A stretch of 47,445 bases of DNA from an uncultured Alistipes sp. (GTDB lineage Bacteria; Bacteroidota; Bacteroidia; Bacteroidales; Rikenellaceae), in contig CALUJN010000014.1 of the NCBI GenBank assembly GCA_944320985.1, forward strand, positions 1-47,445, in the 5' to 3' direction. Positions within the stretch are counted from its first letter, which is position 1; every line of letters begins with the position of its first letter. The notes beneath the pieces were generated by a model. That model did no database searches. It had not been told where the DNA came from and saw nothing but the letters and a program-made list of their open reading frames with translations. Below are positions 43,424 through 47,445 of this stretch, one piece after another. Made by a program: the position numbers and the translations under genes.

Positions 43424-44323
43424 ATGACTATTATCCAACTTGAATATTTGCTGGCCGTGGCCAACTGTGGGAGTTTCTCGCAGGCTGCCGAGCACTGTTT
43501 CGTGACGCAGCCGTCGTTGAGCATGCAGATCAAGTCGCTGGAAGAGGAGCTCGGCGTGGTGTTGCTGGACCGTTCGAAGAAACCGGTCATCCCGACCGAA
43601 GCGGGGACGGTGGTGCTGGAGCGGGCCCGGGAGACGCTCAAGGCCTACAACTGCATTCGGGAGGCTGTGGCCGAGTTGAAGGGCGAGACGTCGGGAAAAC
43701 TGCGTCTGGGGGTCATTCCGACCATTGCGCCCTATCTGCTTCACAAGTTCATTCCGGCCTTCGTGCGGGATTATCCGAAGGTGGAGCTGGAGATCCTGGA
43801 GATGATCACCTCGGATATCGTCGAGGCGCTCAAGCGGGACCGGATCGATGCGGCCCTGGTTGCGAGCGGAACGTGCGGCGAGGGGATCTTCGAACAGGAG
43901 CTCTTCAACGACCGGTTCTATGCCTACGTATCACCGGAGAACCCGCTCTACGAACGTCAGAATATCCGTATTGAAGATATCGATCTGAAGGATCTGGTGA
44001 TTTTGAGTCCGGGCAACTGCATGCGGGATCAGATCATCGAGTTGTGTCAGGCGCGGCGATCGATGCCGGCACACTATTCGTTCGAATCGGGGTCGTTGGA
44101 CACGCTGATGCGTATCGTCGACTGCACGCCGTGCCTGACGATCATTCCGGAGATGGCGATCGAATACATCCCTGCGGAGCATCGTGACCAGCTGAAGACC
44201 CTCAGCAAGGGGGCCATGTCGCGCAAGATCGCCATTGCGGTTCGACGCACCTACGTGAAGAATTCGATCATCAAGGCACTGACCGACACGATCCTCTCAA
44301 GCGTCGGGGTCTTGCAGCATTGA
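43424..44323 (+). CDS. oxyR: Hydrogen peroxide-sensing LysR-type regulator OxyR
   Basis: 299 aa. A LysR-type helix-turn-helix (about 1-60, IIQLEYLLAVANCGSFSQAAEHCFVTQPSLSMQIKSLE) is followed by a substrate-type sensor domain from about 91. In that domain SPGNCMRDQIIELC places two cysteines at positions 199 and 208, the same numbers and spacing as the redox pair of E. coli OxyR. Oxidation by peroxide would form a disulfide and switch on catalase or peroxiredoxin genes. None of those targets is in the window. It is divergent from trpS. No clear terminator follows, only a weak hairpin at 44334-44358. Confidence 0.94.
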   Translation: MTIIQLEYLLAVANCGSFSQAAEHCFVTQPSLSMQIKSLEEELGVVLLDRSKKPVIPTEAGTVVLERARETLKAYNCIREAVAELKGETSGKLRLGVIPTIAPYLLHKFIPAFVRDYPKVELEILEMITSDIVEALKRDRIDAALVASGTCGEGIFEQELFNDRFYAYVSPENPLYERQNIRIEDIDLKDLVILSPGNCMRDQIIELCQARRSMPAHYSFESGSLDTLMRIVDCTPCLTIIPEMAIEYIPAEHRDQLKTLSKGAMSRKIAIAVRRTYVKNSIIKALTDTILSSVGVLQH

Positions 44324-44381
44324 GGGCTCCGGGTTGTCGCAGAACCTTCTCGACAATCTGTGAGGAGAGGGGTAAGGAGGA

Positions 44382-46145
44382 TTAGTCGATCGGTCGGTGG
44401 AGGATGTGCTTATAATAGGAGTTGTACAGTTTCCAGATCTGATAGTGCCACCAGGTGACGTTCCCTTTTTGTGCTACTTCCCGAAGCAACTCTTTCCGCC
44501 GTTTGGAAGATGATACCGGCCACTTCCGGACGGTTCGGTAAAAATCGCCTTTATTTTGTAGGGAGTATTTCCATTTGTGGATGACCTGGCGGCAAAGCCA
44601 ATTCTTAATGAATGCGATTTCGGGCAAGGAGCGTCCGTCTTCGGCCCCGAGGTAGGTGGTGTTCGAGGTGTGCTTGCGGAAATAGTTCAGTTTGCGGCGG
44701 ATTTCGATGACGGAGCCTTTTCGGACCTGTTCGACCCAAAAGAGCCAGTCTCCGCAATAGTGCATGTGCCGATATTCGGAGCAGATTCCCTCCAGACACC
44801 CCTCTTTGCGGAAGAGCACCATGCTGGCGTTGTAGACGGAGTTGCATTTCAGCATGTGGTTCAGCAGATAGTCATACGAGCCATAGAGGTGTGCGGTTCC
44901 GTCCTCCTCCCAATGATCGAAGGGCTCAGGCCAGGAGATGATCTTGCCCTCGCTGTTGATCACATGGGATCCGGTGGCGCAGAGCCGCGCCTCGGGATGT
45001 TTTTCCAATTGTTCGACCGTCGCCTGCAGGAATTCGGGGTCGGTCATATCGTCGCTCTCGGCAATCCAGATATAACGGCCCCGTGCCAGCCGAATTCCCT
45101 TTTCCCACTGCATGAAGGGGCTGCCGCTGTTACGGGTATTGAGCAGGATGTAGCTGATGGCGGGGTGGTCCCGATACTCGAGCAGGACATTCGGGCTATT
45201 GTCCGTGGAGCAGTCATCCAGCAGGATCAGTTCGAAATCGGTGAATGTTTGAGCCAATACGCTGTCGATGCGTTGACGGACGTATTTGCTGTGGTTGTAG
45301 TTGGGCACGATGACCGAGACCGTGGGAGCCGGTTTCCCCTCCTGCCTGTGTACGACCCGGAAATACTCCTTTTCGACGGCCCTCTTTTCCCGGGACCGTT
45401 CATTGACCCGATAGAACAGTTCCAGCCGGTAGGGATTGGTGTGTTGGTCTGCGGCTCCGCGGCGTATCTTGTAGCGGATATACTCTTCGATGGTTTTGGT
45501 GCCGTAATGGCGGATATAGAGCCGTCTGTACGAGGGCGTCTTGAACGGACTCATGGGCTCTTCGTAGGGAACCGGGCGGAAACAGTCGTCAGCGATTCGC
45601 GCCAGCCCCTCCATGACGTGCGGATTCCGAACGAACTGCAGCGGTAAACCGCTGCGGGCGATGGTCTTCACATGGCGGTTTTCCGCGGACTGCGGCAACC
45701 CCTCGGGGAAACGTTCGATAAGGCTTCCGGGTTCCTGCCGGGCTTTTCCGTTATCGCCGTAGTAGAGCCAGTTGACGAGGATCTCGTCGCAGTCCGCAGC
45801 TTCGGCCAGATACTCTCCGATGGTTTTTGCCTGTGTTTCGGGACCGAGTGTGAGAAACTCGTCGGCATCGAGAAATGCGAACCAGTCAAATTCTTTCCCG
45901 TTTCTCATGTAACAGTCGTTGTAGGCCAAAAGTTGTACACCCTGATATCCCCGATAATTGATGATCGAGATGCGACGTTCCCAGGATTTTCCCTGACAAA
46001 GCTGTCGGACGGCATCATTCTCGGGATCGTTGTTGTCGTAGATGAACAGATGCTCGAATCCCAATGCGAGATGGTACTCAATCCATTCCTGAAGATAATT
46101 CTCTTCGGATCGGACGATGGCACATAATGCGACTTTCGGATGCAT
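44382..46145 (-). CDS. Two-domain glycosyltransferase (GT92-like plus GT2)
   Basis: 587 aa with two catalytic modules. Residues 1-about 265 start VALCAIVRSEENYLQEWIEYHLALGF and contain FLDADEF (DAD at 93-95), like GT92 or Glyco_tranf_2_4 proteins. Residues about 275-480 form a GT2 A-fold, VSVIVPNYNHSKYVRQRIDSVLAQTF, then LDDCSTDN and ESDD (363-366). The C-terminal 100 residues are basic and aromatic with no membrane helix. It probably builds a surface glycan (LPS O-unit or capsule); sugars and acceptor are unknown. It stands alone, divergent from rsfS, with no other glycan genes nearby. Confidence 0.86.
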   Translation of the reverse strand: MHPKVALCAIVRSEENYLQEWIEYHLALGFEHLFIYDNNDPENDAVRQLCQGKSWERRISIINYRGYQGVQLLAYNDCYMRNGKEFDWFAFLDADEFLTLGPETQAKTIGEYLAEAADCDEILVNWLYYGDNGKARQEPGSLIERFPEGLPQSAENRHVKTIARSGLPLQFVRNPHVMEGLARIADDCFRPVPYEEPMSPFKTPSYRRLYIRHYGTKTIEEYIRYKIRRGAADQHTNPYRLELFYRVNERSREKRAVEKEYFRVVHRQEGKPAPTVSVIVPNYNHSKYVRQRIDSVLAQTFTDFELILLDDCSTDNSPNVLLEYRDHPAISYILLNTRNSGSPFMQWEKGIRLARGRYIWIAESDDMTDPEFLQATVEQLEKHPEARLCATGSHVINSEGKIISWPEPFDHWEEDGTAHLYGSYDYLLNHMLKCNSVYNASMVLFRKEGCLEGICSEYRHMHYCGDWLFWVEQVRKGSVIEIRRKLNYFRKHTSNTTYLGAEDGRSLPEIAFIKNWLCRQVIHKWKYSLQNKGDFYRTVRKWPVSSSKRRKELLREVAQKGNVTWWHYQIWKLYNSYYKHILHRPID

Positions 46146-46164
46146 GATGTTGGTGATTTTTGGT

Positions 46165-46187
46165 CAAAGGTATGAAAAATTTTCAAA
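46165..46187 (-). promoter_or_regulatory. Predicted promoter for the glycosyltransferase gene
   Basis: On the - strand TACCTTTG (46172-46165) lies 19 bases before the ATG, with TTTG (46187-46184) 11 bases upstream. Confidence 0.5.
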
Positions 46188-46203
46188 ATATGATTCTATT
46201 TCG

Positions 46204-46211
46204 TACCTTTG
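46204..46211 (+). promoter_or_regulatory. Predicted -7 element for rsfS-ftsH
   Basis: TACCTTTG lies 28 bases before the rsfS ATG, in the 94-base gap shared with the glycosyltransferase gene. Confidence 0.55.
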
Positions 46212-46239
46212 CAAGGTTATATACATCTATTTGGATTTT

Positions 46240-46590
46240 ATGGATAAACTGATCGAAACGATCGTCAGCGCGATTGAAGATAAAAAGGGCAAGAACATCG
46301 TATCGCTGGATCTTACGGGATTCGACGGTGCGATCTGTTCGCACTTTGTGGTTTGCAACGCCGACTCCACGACGCAGGTGGCGGCCATTGCCGACGGTAT
46401 CGAGGAGAAGGTTCTCGAGACGTTGGGCGAGAAGGTCTGGCGGATTGAAGGCCAGCAGAATGCCGTATGGATCGCCATGGACTATGTGGATGTTGTGGTG
46501 CACATTTTCCAGACGGAGTTGCGTGATTTCTACCGGCTCGAGGAGTTGTGGGCGGACGCTCCGATGGTGAAATACGAATATGAAGCGTAA
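46240..46590 (+). CDS. rsfS: Ribosomal silencing factor RsfS
   Basis: 116 aa from the ATG at 46240. Upstream in-frame codons to 46117 are in the promoter region and not family-like. RsfS binds ribosomal protein L14 and blocks subunit joining under starvation. Family motifs: [41 protein letters not shown], and the signature [30 protein letters not shown]. It lies 5 bases before ftsH. The rsfS-ftsH order is common in Bacteroidetes. Confidence 0.96.
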   Translation: MDKLIETIVSAIEDKKGKNIVSLDLTGFDGAICSHFVVCNADSTTQVAAIADGIEEKVLETLGEKVWRIEGQQNAVWIAMDYVDVVVHIFQTELRDFYRLEELWADAPMVKYEYEA

Positions 46591-46595
46591 AACTT

Positions 46596-47445
46596 ATGGC
46601 ACAAAATCAAAACAAGCATAACCGGAATATGGGTCCGAAGATGAACATGCCGCGTCCCTCACTGCTGTGGATCTACGGTGTGATCGCGGCCTTGATTGTC
46701 GGATATTACCTGTTCAATCCGTCGAACGACCGTCCAATTGAGAGTGATTGGGCGACGGTCCGGGAGATGGTCGAACGGGGCGATGTGACGAAGATCCAGG
46801 TTGTGAACCGGGATCAGGCACAGGTTTTCCTTTCGAAAGAGGCTGTGGAGCGTTATCGGAGCGATTCGGTGGACAAGCGTTTCCGGCGGCTGCCCGACAT
46901 GGGGGCCCAGTTGATCTTCACGATCGGCTCGGTGGACTCTTTCCGGGAGGATCTGCAGGCTGCCGAGAGCCGGTCGGGACAGGAGGTGCCGGTCGTCTAC
47001 CAGAATGAACGTAACGACTGGACGTCGTTGCTGGTGAACCTTTTGCCGTGGATTCTCATCATCGGCGTTTGGATCTTCGTGATGCGCTCGATGGCCCGCG
47101 GTGCGGGAGCCGGCGGAGGCGGCGGCATCATGAATGTGGGCAAGGCCAAGGCGCAGGTTTTCGACAAGGACAACTCCAAACGGGTGACGTTCAAGGATGT
47201 TGCCGGACTGGAGGAGGCCAAGGTCGAGATCATGGAGATCGTCGATTTCCTCAAAAAGGCCGACAAATACAAGGAGTTGGGCGCCAAGATTCCGAAGGGT
47301 GCGCTGCTCGTAGGCCCTCCGGGTACGGGCAAGACGCTGCTGGCCAAGGCCGTGGCCGGGGAGGCGAATGTGCCGTTCCTGTCGATTTCGGGATCGGATT
47401 TCGTGGAGATGTTTGTCGGTGTGGGGGCCTCGCGTGTGCGCGACC
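46596..47445 (+). CDS. ftsH: ATP-dependent zinc metalloprotease FtsH, N-terminal part (partial)
   Basis: The first 283 residues are present and the gene runs off the right edge. FtsH is an inner membrane AAA+ protease for membrane and short-lived proteins, including enzymes of lipid A synthesis in E. coli. Seen here: a polar Asn/Lys-rich start, transmembrane helix 1 (about 23-41), a periplasmic domain, transmembrane helix 2 (about 146-163), a glycine-rich linker (GAGAGGGGG at 169-177), the [11 protein letters not shown] block and Walker A GPPGTGKT (240-247). The second region of homology and the zinc HExxH lie beyond the window. The start at 46596 is 5 bases after the rsfS stop; there are other Met codons at positions 12, 16 and 18. 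Confidence 0.97.
   Translation, partial: MAQNQNKHNRNMGPKMNMPRPSLLWIYGVIAALIVGYYLFNPSNDRPIESDWATVREMVERGDVTKIQVVNRDQAQVFLSKEAVERYRSDSVDKRFRRLPDMGAQLIFTIGSVDSFREDLQAAESRSGQEVPVVYQNERNDWTSLLVNLLPWILIIGVWIFVMRSMARGAGAGGGGGIMNVGKAKAQVFDKDNSKRVTFKDVAGLEEAKVEIMEIVDFLKKADKYKELGAKIPKGALLVGPPGTGKTLLAKAVAGEANVPFLSISGSDFVEMFVGVGASRVRD

Noticed and set aside
44324-44381. Terminator between oxyR and the glycosyltransferase gene
   Set aside because: Only a 7-bp hairpin (44334-44340 with 44352-44358) with an 11-base loop and no T run.

Overview
The window is a 47.4-kb piece of a chromosome from a Bacteroidota bacterium. The best guess is the Rikenellaceae, close to Alistipes, because base composition is fairly high in GC for the phylum and several gene orders are typical of it: coaX - outer membrane protein - TPR protein - lptC - CorC/HlyC protein - PpiD, then rsfS - ftsH, type III glutamine synthetase, and paired methylmalonyl-CoA mutase subunits. 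Promoter-like TAnnTTTG (-7) boxes of the Bacteroidetes type lie upstream of many genes. The genus is an inference; the phylum is well supported. I saw no tRNA or rRNA gene, insertion sequence, phage gene, CRISPR array or replication origin.

Layout. 1-6844 (+): an envelope operon (end of coaX, beta-barrel protein, TPR protein, LptC, DUF21/CBS/CorC protein, PpiD-type chaperone) closed by a strong terminator. 7364-8506 (+): a YqhD-like alcohol dehydrogenase, convergent with mutA-mutB (-, 13045-8966). 13647-15827 (+): glutamine synthetase III, behind a 600-base divergent spacer with two identical 12-bp palindromes. 18982-15992 (-): murK-like kinase, murQ, a helix-hairpin-helix membrane protein and rpsU. 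Divergent from murK is a blaI/blaR1-like pair (19267-21356, +), with two 17-bp dyads in the shared promoter region. 23281-21428 (-): an Omp85-like protein. 27825-23876 (-): ileS then a DksA/TraR-family gene. 29853-28024 (-): an MsbA-type ABC exporter. 30559-30101 (-): rnhA. 33569-30942 (-): valS, divergent from lon-kdsB-kdsA-kdsD (+, 33693-38619). 40230-38854 (-): a PAS-like small protein and a threonine aldolase-family enzyme. 43308-40382 (-): trpS and a ClC transporter, divergent from oxyR (+, 43424-44323). 46145-44382 (-): a two-domain glycosyltransferase, divergent from rsfS-ftsH (+; ftsH runs off the window).

How the genes work together. Much of the window serves the cell envelope: LPS transport (lptC, msbA), Kdo synthesis and activation (kdsD, kdsA, kdsB), outer membrane biogenesis (PpiD, Omp85), and peptidoglycan salvage (murK, murQ). 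The rest is mostly core information processing (ileS, valS, trpS, rpsU, rnhA, rsfS), proteolysis (lon, ftsH), nitrogen assimilation (GS III), the propionate/succinate branch (mutAB) and peroxide sensing (oxyR).

Most interesting signals. (1) A BlaI/BlaR1-type sensor-repressor pair is divergent from MurNAc salvage genes and has two well-formed operators spaced 21 bp apart. (2) Runs of nine or ten G occur on the sense strand just after the stop codons of six unrelated genes. (3) Two long spacers carry degenerate tandem repeats directly behind such G runs. (4) Paired TTTTCCGGAAAA palindromes lie in front of glutamine synthetase. (5) Two -7 boxes lie only 4 bases from start codons, suggesting leaderless mRNAs.
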